DNA of 64,000 nt. It comes from Catonia carolina. Taxonomy: Eukaryota > Arthropoda > Insecta > Hemiptera > Achilidae. Under the pieces are notes generated by a model that did not search any database, was not told the DNA's origin, and worked only from the letters and a program-made list of their open reading frames with translations. Both the position numbers and the translations under genes were made by a program. Below are positions 1 through 11,576 of the stretch, piece by piece (position 1 is the stretch's first letter; each line of letters opens with the position of its first letter). Where the stretch lies: NCBI GenBank assembly GCA_035578175.1, contig JAQMRL010000003.1, positions 90,684,469 through 90,748,468 of the forward strand, given 5' to 3'.

Positions 1-640
1 CATATGACTAGAAATATTTAATTTACTGTAATTACCAGCTACCTTATTCCATTGGAACAAAATTTTCTACTAATGAATCGCCTTCTTTACTATCGCTGTC
101 ACCAGCGTTTCACTATCAGTCTTACTAGTTACCCTAATCTACCTAACCGTTTCCTTTTTTTACCATATTTCGAATTATTGCGGAAAGAGAAACAACACAG
201 GAGTTAGCCGCTCACTCATGGCGTTTGTTAAGAGGCACAGATAGGCAGTTTTGTATAACTTCAACTTCACAACATTTTATTACATTGCATATTATATTTC
301 GTTCAGCACTTTGAATAGTTCGACCACGTTTTCGAGAAACCAACATTTCTGTTAACGGAAACAAACAGTTATATTCATACATTTAACCTACAAAAGGTTC
401 CGCGAAATAATGTACATATATCTGGGTATAGTATAAGTTTTTTTGTTTGTCGTACTGAAATTAAAGCAGTCACGCATGTACACTTTACCCCTTGTTTCAA
501 ACAAGGGCAAACTCGTGACTCAAGTGACTATACACGGAAATCTATGTTGTAATGCGCTGTAGGTGACTATAGTTCGTAAAATGAAAGATGAAGCCTGTCT
601 TTAGAACCACTTATCTCTAGAAGTAAATAACATAAAAATT
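1..640. other. Unannotated A+T-rich stretch
   Basis: No coding frame, structured RNA or recognisable repeat was found before RepB-like sequence begins near 645. Confidence 0.4.
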
Positions 641-644
641 TCTG

Positions 645-1160
645 GTACGGCTCATTTTAAAGCATGGTTTCTACGATCAAATATATGCGCTAAAATGCAC
701 ATTAAGGCCGCCGCAACCTTAATAAAAAACATTTTTTTCTACGAGAGCACAGGCTCGCCAAAAACTTTAATAGACACGGCGCCTACCCTATCGCATAGAG
801 CATAAAAAATTTAATAAATGAAGCGATTTAAAAAAATTTTAGCAGCCGTTTTTGAGAAAATTGCAAAGAAAGGAAAAATTACACGAATAAACTACTACTT
901 CCAGTTGACCGATTTTAATGAAAATGTTCGCGTCGGGTTCTCTAGTAATACCTAACTTAAGTTTTAAGTATCGACTTTGTACATTGTTCTGTTCTTGAGA
1001 TATTTTGGGACACACACGTACACACACACCAGTCGCTAAAAACTTTTTTTGGGTTCAAGGGATCTGAAAACGTGTATATACGATGAAAACTTGATTTCGA
1101 AAAATCTATATAAAACAATGCTTTACTTCCTATATATTCAAATAGGCAAGAGAACGTAAA
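645..1160 (-). mobile_element. RepB repeat, copy 1, 3'-truncated
   Basis: Read on the minus strand this matches the first half of the RepB family, best seen at 21168-22139 and 60951-61912. The 5' sub-terminal inverted repeat is visible as its complement GGCAAGAGAACGT at 1145-1157. The blocks shared with the other copies follow in the same order: the line around GATCCCTTGAACCC, the short AC/TG tract near 1011-1030, the GACCGATTTTAATGAAAATG block near 907 and the GGCGCCTACCCTATC block near 779. Homology fades near 645, so the second half is missing. The 62-codon frame on the minus strand is only the translation of this repeat. Confidence 0.75.
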
Positions 1161-2187
1161 AAAGCAAAGTAAATTACCTGCTGTTAATTTATTTATATCG
1201 GTCCATTTAAGGCTAAAATGAGCTGTTTATTATGTTTAACAGTCAGCATAAAATTAAATTCGAGTGTAAATTAGTATTATTTAATATTCTACGTAAAGTT
1301 GAGATTACAAAATCAGGATACTTTTATCCTGGCTATAATGTGTTGCGGAATGCCTATACAATTCATACGCGGCGTATAAGATTGAATGTAGTACCCCTGT
1401 AATAATCTCAAATCTCAGCTACGTGTTTCAAAAGTAAAGGTTGCAAAATAATGTAAAGTTAAAACCATTTTTATTAACAATATTTATTAATTAACTTTTT
1501 AGTATATGAAATTTTAAGGACATCATAAGAGAAAATTTTGAGGATGGTTACTTAAACAACTTAATATAAGCTTTCAACCATACTGACGCATAAAAAATAC
1601 ATTTTCTCTATTGAACAATCGTGTACGCAATACAAATTATCTACGTGCATGTAAGTGGTACGGCAAAACAACATTCTATGAATTCACTTAAATTATTATA
1701 ATGCAAAAACTTAGGCAAGTGCCTGCATGGAATTACTACTCAGTCACTAAATCTCACAAGGTTCTTCCATTCCTACCATTTGTTTAACGTATCCAGACCG
1801 TAAATGAGTCGTGCAGGATTAAAACAATGTTCACAATTTATACATTTTTAGAATACAAGAGTAAAAAATATTATTAAGTATAATTTATTTTGACTGTTCA
1901 AAGAATAGTTGAAGATATAAAATTTCTAACTGATAAAGTTTTTAAATAAACTTTTGATTCATAACTTCCAGGTTTTATTCAGACTTTAATAAAATGTTAT
2001 TTTTATAGCAGATTCCAGACTGTGTAGCAGTTTAGCTGATTACAATATTTATATCAATTTATTCAACTTATTTGACATTTTTGTTGAATCGATTTTAAAT
2101 TTATTGTGTTTAAAAAATAGTTAAAGACTTTTGTAGATGTATATAGATTATTTCGTTGTTAAATAATTATATGGATATAGACTAGAC
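1161..2187. other. Unannotated A+T-rich stretch
   Basis: Nothing recognised on either strand. Confidence 0.4.
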
Positions 2188-2412
2188 TAGTCATATAGGC
2201 TAGTGGGGCAGATCTTAAGACATCCAGGTATTGGTCTATCAATAATGGAGGGTAATATTAAGGGAGTGAATTGTAGGGGGGAGACAAAAGTTAGAGTTTA
2301 TAAGGCAAATCACAAAAGATGTAGGGTGTTACAGGTATATAGATATGAAACGACTTGCGCAAGACAGACAGATTGGAGAATTGCATCAAACCAGTCAAGA
2401 GACTGATGATAA
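2188..2412 (+). pseudogene. Non-LTR retrotransposon RT C-terminal tail, frameshifted
   Basis: The plus strand reads VGQILRHPG near the start and SNQSRD just before the stop at 2406. The neighbouring frame reads DMKRLAQDRQ around 2345-2375. These are the usual closing motifs of many insect non-LTR reverse transcriptases (a G-H/Q-x-x-R-H block, then a basic K-R-x-A-x-D-R block and an NQS-x-D ending). The two halves lie in different frames, so at least one indel has broken the copy. Only about 70 codons remain, with no RT catalytic core. The element family cannot be named from this tail. Confidence 0.6.
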
Positions 2413-2665
2413 AAAAAAGACTGTTCGTTTTTTAAGATACAGAAAATGAGACTTTTACTTCACATTGTAAATTTAAAGAGTTAACTTGTTCAAATATTTT
2501 CTATAGTTGGTCCAAGATCAAAAACAGTTTATATTTTATACTTAATATTCAAGCAAACTATAACTTCGATAACTAAAAAGGATATCTCTCTAGATGTAAG
2601 TGCTCTATCATTTAAAATCAAATACTAATCAATTTATTATTTTTTATTTATAACTTTTGATACCG

Positions 2666-3195
2666 CAAAGAATCACTTATGTCAGCTTACTGGAAGTTCT
2701 TCTCCGGTTCGTCTCTTTGATTTTTTCCACGTATCTCTTCATTCTGACTGACCGTGCTTGTCTTTCTTCATCTGAAACAATTGCTCTACTCGCTCCTCTA
2801 TTGTTTATCCTTGGTTTAAATCTGATGTATTTATCTTTTGAGTACTTTTAATTTTTCTGTCTAATTCTCTAGATCTTCCAACGTTGTTCCCAGTTTTTCC
2901 ATATCTTCTTTAATTTCATTGATCCAAATTGCTGCCACTTTTTTACCATAAAGACTCCTTATTATTCTGTTGGTTATACTATCGTCCGGTATTCTAATTA
3001 ATTGGCTAAAGAACAATATTATCTTCTTCTTCATTGATTCTATTATTGGTTCATTTACTTGGTAGATTTGTTCGTTGGGTAACAGTCTCTATTCACCCTC
3101 TGCGTTGTGTTTTTTTGCCTATACATTTTCTACGGATCCTTCTTTCCAGTTTTTGGATTTTATCTGTTATTTTTTTTTTGGTTCAGCTTAAATAA
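2666..3195 (-). pseudogene. Non-LTR RT C-terminal fragment, decayed
   Basis: On the minus strand, starting near 3190, the translation gives IQKLERRIRRK, then RLLPNEQIYQVNEP, then IRIPDDSITNRII, then WINEIKEDMEKLG, and finally a basic tail with SDEERQARSVRMKRY ending at a stop at 2677. This order (basic linker, x-R-M/I-x-x-D-x-I-x-x-R-I block, W-I-x-E-I-x-x-D block, charged tail) is a recurring C-terminal arrangement of insect endonuclease/RT elements, and a sister copy lies at 57730-58150. Stops and frame changes interrupt it, so it is dead. No endonuclease or RT core is present. Confidence 0.65.
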
Positions 3196-4737
3196 CGTTT
3201 CAAACCTATACGTAATTTCTGGTTGGATCAATTTATTTTGTTATAGAGTTTTTAGAATTATATATTTGACAAAGTTTTAACCTAAGTGAGAGTAACAACT
3301 TTTAGAACCGGTAGCCGTTCTTGGAGAGCCAATTTATGGGTTTTGAATTTTTTTAAGGTTTACTATACCTAAGTCACAACTTTTGGAAAAAAATTATTAA
3401 TACTATTTTAGTACAACAAAATAAAATAACACATTAAACGTTCAAAAGTTACAAAGCGGCAATGACCCATCTGAAATTGTGGGATATGGAGTTTGTCTGT
3501 TTTGTTTCGCTAGATCTGGTGGAGGTTATTTCTTTTTGTACTGAACCCAATGTTTGAGTGCATTTTTCTAAGCGACTTAAAACATTTTGAAAGGGACTAA
3601 TAATAAAATTATTTCACTACATGAGATGGCAAATAATTTGAAACAGCTGTCATAACCAAATTTCGCCAGAATACTCGTATGTAGATTATTAACTTTCATC
3701 CTACTCAAATATATTTTAAGTTCTACAGAATAAAAAAACAATATTTTAATAAGGCTACATAACAAGTTTTCGAAAAACATACGTAAATGGTCTGTTATTG
3801 CTTTTTTATTTTAATAAATTTTCAGTAGGCCACGTAATTGTTTTACTGTTTTGAATCTAATCCGGTATGACCGAACGGTTCAAAAAATAAAGTGTTCAGA
3901 AGAAAAAGGATAACTGCGTGCACCAGCAAGTAATTAAAGTTTTGGAACCTCTAGCGCCATAGAAAATATTATGATATTGTAATAACGATACTTAATTTTC
4001 AATAAAAAAAGTGTTAAAAAAGATTTAAGAAGCGTTTTGTAATACAGTATGGAGTCGGTGTCTAAATAAGCATTCATCACATTAGGTCAACTATATTGTA
4101 AAGACATTCGGTTATGTAAAATACAAGTTCGGGCGAATTGCAAAACTAACAGTTTGCAATTGAAGTGATAAATGAAATTTAAGTAATCAAATTCTATAGA
4201 AGATATTCATGATTTGTCACTTGAATTATGGTGTAATTTCATTTACGGAGTTTCTATGGTACATATTTTTGTAGCATTGAATAAAATTTGACTAAAGGAA
4301 AATAAAAGTATTTTATAAGAGTTCAACAAATTTTCTAAAAATTAAAGAAAATATGGATAAACATACTTAAGTAAAATAGAACAACTTTTTTACATTAAAA
4401 AGTTCTATTTGTAATTTTAAATATTGTCACTAAATCCTATCTCTAAATGTCATCCCTAATAATGATAATGATTTATTATTGTTAAGTCTTATCAACTATT
4501 GGTCAGTAACAAGTACTAGGATTTATGAAAGGATGAGTTTTTACTTTCATTGACATTTATATCCTTTTTTAAAATATTATTTCCGTTGTTTATGGTTTGC
4601 TGTTTTTTTTGTGTTGTTTGGGACTGGGGGTTTATATTCTTATAATTTCTGATTGGTCGTTTAGTGTTGTTTTCTATAGTTCTGAAGAATAAGTTGCTTG
4701 AAATTATAATTGTTTTCAAGGTATTACAATTTTCAAA
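3196..4737. other. Unannotated A+T-rich stretch
   Basis: Two minus-strand frames of 67 and 80 codons are low-complexity and show no domain. Nothing else was recognised. Confidence 0.4.
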
Positions 4738-4810
4738 TCGCAGATGGAAACCGAACATGGTACATCACTTTGCAGCTAAACTTGCTAACCACTGCACTAC
4801 AAGGTGGTAA
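4738..4810 (-). repeat. tRNA-like SINE head, degenerate
   Basis: The minus strand contains an A-box-like GTGCAGTGGTTAGCA (4784-4798) followed about 30 bp later by a B-box-like TGTTCGGTTTCC, the spacing of an internal RNA polymerase III promoter. The pair is imperfect and no cloverleaf can be folded by eye, so a decayed tRNA-derived SINE is more likely than a tRNA gene. Confidence 0.4.
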
Positions 4811-5120
4811 TAAAGTATTACTAATATAGAACAGTACAATGAGGAATATTTCAAATATTCTATACAGTTACAGAAACCTATGACAGATTTCATTTAGTCA
4901 TAAATACAAAATTATAATCCACGTAGGAAATATATATAAAAATGACAGTTATTGGAACAATAAGCTCTTAATACAATAGCAATAATCATGATTGTACAGT
5001 TGGATCAAGTAATTAAAAGGTAAACTTTAATTTTCCAAACAGTTAACTTTTAAAATAAGAAACGATTACTGCGAGTAACGTCAAGATTCAATTAAGAAGC
5101 ACTCGCAATTACACCATATT

Positions 5121-5348
5121 TGTCTTAACGTTTATGTTTTTTTCTAATTAAAAACCTTTCACTTTAGTTTTATTTGGAAAATATACAATATTATATGATA
5201 TATAATATATTATATTATATACAACAATATAAATTGTCTTAACGTTTATGTTTTTTTCTAATTAAAAATTGTTTACTTCAGTTTTATTTGGAAAATATAC
5301 AATATTATATAATATACGAGATATATTATATTATATAGAATAATATTA
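5121..5348. repeat. Tandem duplication, 2 x 114 bp
   Basis: TGTCTTAACGTTTATG starts at 5121 and again at 5235. Most of the intervening unit is repeated, including the block AGTTTTATTTGGAAAATATA and an AT-only palindromic tract. The two units differ at a modest number of sites. Confidence 0.85.
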
Positions 5349-6904
5349 ATTCTGTCACAGTGAATTTAGACTATATAAGTAATAATTGTACTTAAGATAT
5401 TAATATAAATCCCCTAAAATTTACAAATCAAACATTTCTTTACAAAAGTATAAAATCGATAAAACATGAAAATATTATTTTTACTTAAAATTCAACCGTA
5501 GATTACAGAAAAGCATACGAAGTTAGAAGGCAGCACTGAATAAATGGCGCTGTGTTTAATAAACGATCTAATTGATCCACCAGAAACGATTTACCAAAAA
5601 AAAGAACATTAAATTACAACAAAATTATTTTAACGAAAAACATTAAGTTTTTATCAAATTTACCCAGAAACATTTTCAGCATGTCACCATTTTATAATAT
5701 TGTCTTACATTAATAAACTATTTTTCATAATTTTATACTGCTCGTTTTGGCGTAAAGAGAAATTATAGTTTTTGTAAATATCTGCATCACTGTTTTTAAT
5801 ACCCCCAGCTGTTATTTCAGCTTTCTACTAACTGTTAATGGGAAATTATTTCTTTGTGTACATACTGTTTTTTCCTCTGCCAGTACCTAAATTAAAATTT
5901 TTAACAATTAGGTAAACATTCTCTCAAAAACTACTAAACTTACCAAGCTGAAAGTTTTATCAGTTATTCATCTTTTATATCCACATATACCGACATTTTA
6001 TGATCTCCACATATGCTCTAAATATTAGTAATAAGCAAAAACCGTGGAAAATTGTATGTAATCCACTTTATTTAAATTTTATGGTCAATTTTAAGTTGAA
6101 AACATTTCAGTGGCTAGAAATAAACACACAACTGTAGTTATATAAAGTTTAATTTCCCAATCCATTACCAATCTGAAAATTTACCTAAAAATAGTAAATT
6201 TAACATTGGCTGGATAAAGAAAAACAGTTTTCCCTTTAAGAAAAAACATAACAAAGCCCAGGTAAATTTTTCATTTCAAATTGTATATTTTTGTTATTTA
6301 TTGAAATTATGTTTCTCACTGATTCTTTATTTTGAACGCATACAATTACGTAGCCTATAACCATCAAAAATTTAAACAAAACTTTTGAAAAAAAAAATAG
6401 CATGATAATGGCATGAAAATAAATAACATAATATATCCAATGGATAATTCAAGGATTGAACGTAAAAAAGAAAACTAATGAAATACGATTACACATGCAA
6501 GAAAACTAAACAATAATTGTACAAAATTTACATATAGGCTAGTTATTTTAAATTTGAACAAAATAGCAAGTCCGACAAAACTTAAATACCTTTAAGTACG
6601 GATTGAAGATAATGACAAAATTAACGTTAATTACGAGTACGTTAACGTACGTATAAGGTATACTATAGGTTACATAACAAGGTGAAATAAAAAGCCGTAA
6701 CTAATTTTCTAAAAACTAAATACGGGACACAAAACAAATAGGCTTAGCAAAAATTTCTTTATAGGAAATATTCCAGAGGATAAATGAAAGAGTAAACAAA
6801 ACAAAATTTGCAAATCGGAAGGTCCCGAGCACGATTTCTGGCTAGTAACTGGAAATTATTACATGTTCAAAACTCATACTTCCATATCCTACATAAGTCA
6901 CTAA
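5349..6904. other. Unannotated A+T-rich stretch
   Basis: No frames of note and no repeats recognised. It ends at the insertion site of the jockey element. Confidence 0.4.
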
Positions 6905-6914
6905 CGACTACGAC
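6905..6914. repeat. Target-site duplication, left copy
   Basis: CGACTACGAC at 6905-6914 is repeated at 11577-11586. Two further T residues match but merge here with the poly(T) that represents the element's poly(A) tail. Confidence 0.9.
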
Positions 6915-7121
6915 TTTTTTTTTTTTTTTTTTTTTTTTCAAACACTGCTTAATCTACAATCTGTTCGCAAGGAACAATGAATAGATGAGTGGTAGAGTCT
7001 ATTAACTGGCTTGTTGAAGAAGAACTCATTAGTTCTTCTCCATTTTACAAAATAAAATATATAATCACTTTAAAAAAAAAAGTTTTTTTTTTACAATGAA
7101 TATAGTTACGTTGGTTGTGTT

Positions 7122-9803
7122 TTAAAACAAGTCTGTCGTGTGAAGTCTTTGTAAACGTCGAATTTCTTCACTGTTGTCGAGGAGGTTCACCGCTAAATAA
7201 TTTGTGTGGCTATTAAGTCTTGTATGATACCTCGAAGAAAATCTTGAGATTTCATCCGTGATGGTTGGTATGTTCAAGTCTCGTTGAATGATCCTGTTGG
7301 TGACATACCACGGAGAGTCTGTGATAGTCCGGAGAAATTTCGTTTGAAAACGTTGAATTATGGCAACGCTTGACTTTGTCGCCGTTCCCCAAAGTTGTAT
7401 CCCGTAAGTCCAAATTGGTTTCAGAATAGTCTTGTAAATTGTTAGTTTGTTCGTTAACGATAATTTAGAATTTTTGTGTAACATCCAATAAAGTTTATAA
7501 AATTTGCAATTTAGTTGTTTCCTCTTATTCCAGATGTGTGTTTTCCAAGTTAGTCGACGATCTAGATGCATTCCAAGGTATCTTGCTGTATCTGATTGTG
7601 GTAGTGTTTTATTGTTTAGTTTAACAGGTGGACACGTGTCTTTTTTTAGTGTGAATGTCACTTGAACACTTTTCTCTTCGTTAGACTTTATCCGCCACTT
7701 TTTTTGCCAGCTCTCTATGTTGTGTAGATGTTCTTGCAGATATTTTGAAGTAGTATGTGGTTTGCTATGTACAGCTTGGATTGCAACATCGTCAGCAAAA
7801 GCTGCTAATGTGGTGTTTTCCGAAACAGGCATGTCAGAAGTATATATACAATACAGGAAAGGTGACAACACACTACCTTGGGGAACTCCCGCATGGATAG
7901 GAAATAATTGTGATGAGTCTGCTTGTAATTTAACCTTGAAATATCTGTCTTCTAAAAAGGATTTAAATAAATTGAAAATTTGATGAGGTAGGTGCTTTTT
8001 GAGCTTGAAAAGCAGACCAAGGTGCCAAACCTTGTCATAAGCTTGACAGACATCAATAAAGACTACTGAGCAAAATTCTTTTTCTTCGAAAGCCTTTTGA
8101 ATTTTAGCAGCTACTCTGTGGATTTGCTCGATCGTACTATGCCCCGCTCGAAAACCGAACTGGTAATCTGGTATTACAACACTTTGTTCGAGTACAGGTA
8201 TCAATCTTTTTAAAATAAGTTTTTCAAACACTTTAGACAACACTGGCAACAAACTTATTGGCCTGTATGACTTTATTTCGTTAGGTGGTTTACCTGGTTT
8301 AGGGATGAGCACAATTTCTGCTATTTTCCACTGTTTAGGATAGTATTCAATACGAAGCATAGCATTAAAAATGATTGTTATTAGTCTCAGAGTTTTTTGT
8401 GGCAATTCTTTTAGAATTTCTCCTGTGATTGAGTCGTGCCCCGGCGACTTTCTTGAACAAATATTTTTTTGTATAATTTCCTTGACTTCATTTATGGAGA
8501 AAAATTTAAGAGGCATTGCCATTTGAAATGGAGATTCTAAAAATTCGTTAATTTCCTCTTCATCAATTGAATCTGAGGGAAAAGGAGTGAAAACACTTTC
8601 AAGATGACTAGCAAAAGCTTCTGCTTTTTCTTTGTTGCTCTTTACCCAGTTGCCGTTCGGTAGTCGAAACGGTGGAATGGTGTGATTGGGTCTTTTAATC
8701 CGTCGCAAAGGTTTCCAAAGGGAAAAATTTGTATTATAATTAGGACCTAATTGCTTTAAATAATCTTGTAATGATTCATTACTATATTCCTGCAACAAAC
8801 GCTTCAGATTCCTGGCTGCATTATTGTAATTCCTTTTATCTACTGGGTTTCTTGTAGTTTGCCATACTCGCCTTAGTCTCCTTTTTTCGTTAATAGAAAT
8901 TTTAATGTTCAAAGGTTGATAGACGTCCGTATTGTCGTAATTAGTTGTCTTGTCCGGAGTTGACAATTTGGCTGCTTCCTGGATTGTTTCGGTTAGGTAA
9001 TGAACAGCCTTGTCTATATCATTTTCATTTTTTAAAGGAATATCACAGGTAATTTTGTAGTCTAATCTTTGCCTAAAATAGTCCCAGTTTGTATATGAAT
9101 TTGTCAAATGTTTAGGCAACTGTGATTTATTAAAAATGGATGCAATTGATAATATTACAGGTGAGTGGTCTGACGACAAGTCAAAGCAAGACTCTATTTT
9201 TACGTGTGCGTCAGGAACTCCCTTTTTAATAAAGAAATCTATGACGTCTGGAAGTCGTCTAGTGTCAGTAGGCCAATATGTAGGTTCATTTGAAGAAATA
9301 TAAGATAATTGTGTTTGATCGATGACTTGCATTAACAGACGACCTCTCGGGGAAGTTATTCGAGACCCCCAACGCTGATGTTTTGCGTTAAAATCGGCAC
9401 CTATTATAAAACGCCTTCCCAGTGATTTGAAAAATTGTGTGAAGTCCTCTTTCCTTAGCGTGTACCTTGGAGGAAAGTATGCTGCTGATACGTTTAATGG
9501 TCCAAAATTATCTGTTATTGACACACTTGTGGCTTGAATGCGTTCAGTTTGGTACGCTGGTAATTGATAATGGGCGATGGTATTTTTTATTATTAATCCG
9601 GAGCCCCCATGAGCTCTACCATCAGGGCTGTTTGTTTGGTATGTCGTGTATCCTGTCATTCTGAACGTATTTGTATCTTTGAAGTTAGTTTCTGATATAA
9701 GTAAAATGTCCAGTTTCTGAAAAATGATAAAAGACTTGATTTCTTGGCTATGTTGGGCCAAGCCGTTAGCATTCCATAGAGCTATTCTAAGAAGTCTTAC
9801 CAT
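7122..9803 (-). CDS. Jockey ORF2: endonuclease / reverse transcriptase
   Basis: This 893-codon protein nicks the chromosomal target and reverse-transcribes the element RNA onto it. Residues about 5-230 form an apurinic-like (exonuclease III-type) endonuclease: N11/N13 in LWNANG, E38 in LISETNF, Y109, D137/N139 in GADFNAKHQRWG, and D212/H213 in SSDHSPV. The reverse transcriptase follows: SYRPISLLP, then motif A with D584 in FIDVCQAYDKVWH, motif B PQGSVLSP at about 642-650, and motif C FADD with the catalytic pair D671/D672. The thumb carries RYLGMHLDRRLTW. The length is normal for jockey ORF2 and no stop interrupts it, so it may be functional. The ATG at 9803 overlaps the terminal stop of the ORF1 frame (TAATG), which supports this start and suggests termination-reinitiation. 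Confidence 0.95.
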   Translation of the reverse strand: MVRLLRIALWNANGLAQHSQEIKSFIIFQKLDILLISETNFKDTNTFRMTGYTTYQTNSPDGRAHGGSGLIIKNTIAHYQLPAYQTERIQATSVSITDNFGPLNVSAAYFPPRYTLRKEDFTQFFKSLGRRFIIGADFNAKHQRWGSRITSPRGRLLMQVIDQTQLSYISSNEPTYWPTDTRRLPDVIDFFIKKGVPDAHVKIESCFDLSSDHSPVILSIASIFNKSQLPKHLTNSYTNWDYFRQRLDYKITCDIPLKNENDIDKAVHYLTETIQEAAKLSTPDKTTNYDNTDVYQPLNIKISINEKRRLRRVWQTTRNPVDKRNYNNAARNLKRLLQEYSNESLQDYLKQLGPNYNTNFSLWKPLRRIKRPNHTIPPFRLPNGNWVKSNKEKAEAFASHLESVFTPFPSDSIDEEEINEFLESPFQMAMPLKFFSINEVKEIIQKNICSRKSPGHDSITGEILKELPQKTLRLITIIFNAMLRIEYYPKQWKIAEIVLIPKPGKPPNEIKSYRPISLLPVLSKVFEKLILKRLIPVLEQSVVIPDYQFGFRAGHSTIEQIHRVAAKIQKAFEEKEFCSVVFIDVCQAYDKVWHLGLLFKLKKHLPHQIFNLFKSFLEDRYFKVKLQADSSQLFPIHAGVPQGSVLSPFLYCIYTSDMPVSENTTLAAFADDVAIQAVHSKPHTTSKYLQEHLHNIESWQKKWRIKSNEEKSVQVTFTLKKDTCPPVKLNNKTLPQSDTARYLGMHLDRRLTWKTHIWNKRKQLNCKFYKLYWMLHKNSKLSLTNKLTIYKTILKPIWTYGIQLWGTATKSSVAIIQRFQTKFLRTITDSPWYVTNRIIQRDLNIPTITDEISRFSSRYHTRLNSHTNYLAVNLLDNSEEIRRLQRLHTTDLF

Positions 9804-11338
9804 TATGACAATTTTGCTATATGGGTAGACATCATATTTAGTATGATCTTAATGTCGTCATATAATTTAGCCTGACATTCTAGCTGCCTCGAGATCAGCT
9901 GTTCCAATCTGCTGAGGGTTTGACTGCCTACGCTTGTTTCATTTCCAGGAATTGTATGCATTAGTACTGGAGATGACTGTGTTGAATATGTTATACGATT
10001 TCCTTCTGAGTACGGATGAGGATTCAGTACACGATTATTAGTGACGCTATTATCTACTTAGTGCTGAGTTGTATGCACTTTAGAAGCCACCTGTGCGTAC
10101 GTTTGTAGTGAGCCGTTTATAATGCGCGGATCACGCGGTGAAGCAGTCGGTATTGCCGTAGGAGTTTTAAGATGAGGTTGATTAATTTGCTGTTGAGAAG
10201 GACTTATTTTTGGCCGAACCTGAGGATATTTTCTTTTCTGCATATCCTTATATACAGAGCACCCTTTATAGTTTGCTGGATGGGATCCTCCGCACAAAAC
10301 ACATTTTGCTGGTGTTTTGCGATCTGTTTTTTTACATTCAATCGTTGGATGTTCTTCAGTACACTTAACACAACGGAAGGGGTGTCTGCAATACGCCTGA
10401 GAGTGACCATACCGCTGGCATCTTAGGCATTGTACCACATCTTTCTTAGTGTGGGGGACTTCAAAAGAAATTTTGGCATTTAGCAAATATTGAATCTGAT
10501 ATATATCTTTGTTATTATCTTTTCGCTGTATATCAACAAAAAACATATTTAGTGGCTCTTTTGAGATCCTGTGTTTTATGTTATGAATTCGTAAAACTAC
10601 ATGGTCCTTTTCCTCTAATTCGGTTTTCACGTCATCAAGACATGCTGTGTGGTGCATCCCTTTGAGTACAACTCGGAAACACCTGTTTTGTGTCAATTGG
10701 TACGTGTGAAAGCTTATATTACGGAATTCCAATAGTTTAGCTATAACTGAATATAATTTAGTAGTTTTAGGAGTTAATTTAATTTGATTTGTATTTTCTA
10801 ATTTGTAATAATATTGTCCTTTAGCAACCTTGTCTACAATTCCTAAAATATCATTTATGTTCACAAAATTTATAAAAAGAGGTTTCGGTTTTTCTAAAAC
10901 GTTTTCAATTTGGGTTTCTTCGGTATCTTCTATATCTTTATCTTCCATGACTTCTTCGTCACTAGAAGATAAGCAGTCAAACATATTTGTAATCGTTACA
11001 AATTGTTTAGAGTTTATCTTAGTCTGGTTTTTATTGAAGTTAGGTTTTAAAGTTCTTTTAAATTTTTTTGAATTATCAGGAAGAACATTTTTATCCACAT
11101 CGTTGGTATCGACATGATTATAAGCACGTTTAGATTCTTTGATACGTTTCTTCTTCGTCAAAGAAGAGAAAGTAATTCCATTAGTTGACTGTCTATGCTC
11201 CAAGTCGTCTAATACCTTTAAATACTCTAAAACAGCTGTTGTTCCGACATCTGTACTACCAGAGCCTGCTAGATCGCTAGAACGAGGCGTAGTTGCGTTA
11301 CCGTTTCCATTACACTGACTACTGAAATTGGTAGCCAT
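9803..11338 (-). pseudogene. Jockey ORF1: zinc-knuckle RNA-binding protein, interrupted by one stop
   Basis: ORF1 proteins of jockey elements coat the element RNA. The frame opens at 11338 and stops at a TAA at 10060-10058 (codon 427), giving 426 residues. Beyond that TAA the same frame stays open for 84 more codons and ends at TAA 9805-9803, which overlaps the ORF2 start. The product has a basic N-terminal third with KKKRIKESK, an acidic stretch, a region at about 225-300 resembling the PRE_C2HC domain, then three zinc knuckles from C304: CLRCQRYGHSQAYC (CX2CX4HX4C), CVKCTEEHPTIEC (CX2CX3HX4C) and CVLCGGSHPANYKGC (CX2CX3HX6C). The tail beyond the stop has leucine-rich heptad-like spacing. 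A nonsense mutation in this copy is the simplest reading; readthrough cannot be excluded. Confidence 0.88.
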
Positions 11339-11576
11339 GGCAACTAAACACCAAACCTCGTATAGGTTAATGTAAAATATAATGTTTTAATTTAAAATAT
11401 TTACAATATAAAAATCATTAATTTACCTGATTACGATTCAGAACACACAAACAAAAACTAAATGAACATCCGAATTATTTCGCTATAAACATACTGAGAC
11501 TGTATTTCTACAAGACTAAAATAACTAAAACAGTAATAGTTGTTCATTCACTATCAACACAGTCAGCTCAATAGGC

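Larger units (their letters stand above)
6915..11576 (-). mobile_element. Jockey-type non-LTR retrotransposon, nearly full length
   Basis: This is a 4.66-kb element on the minus strand. From its 5' end it has a 238-bp leader (11576-11339), ORF1 with zinc knuckles (11338 downwards), ORF2 with endonuclease and RT (9803-7122), a 3' untranslated region and a poly(A) tail (T-run from 6915 to about 6938). A 10-12 bp duplication of CGACTACGAC(TT) flanks both ends exactly, which shows the copy is complete at both ends and was made by target-primed reverse transcription. There are no LTRs. The gene order, the ORF1 zinc fingers and the poly(A) tail match the jockey clade. The good preservation of ORF2 suggests a fairly recent insertion. 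Confidence 0.93.

Noticed and set aside
839..1027. A 62-codon minus-strand frame whose translation shares PDANIFIKIGQ-like text with a plus-strand frame at 21389
   Set aside because: Both are translations of the RepB repeat in the same relative frame; other copies have stops and a variable microsatellite there, so it is not a conserved protein.
7717..7983. Plus-strand 88-codon frame
   Set aside because: Antisense of the jockey RT core including the catalytic FADD box.
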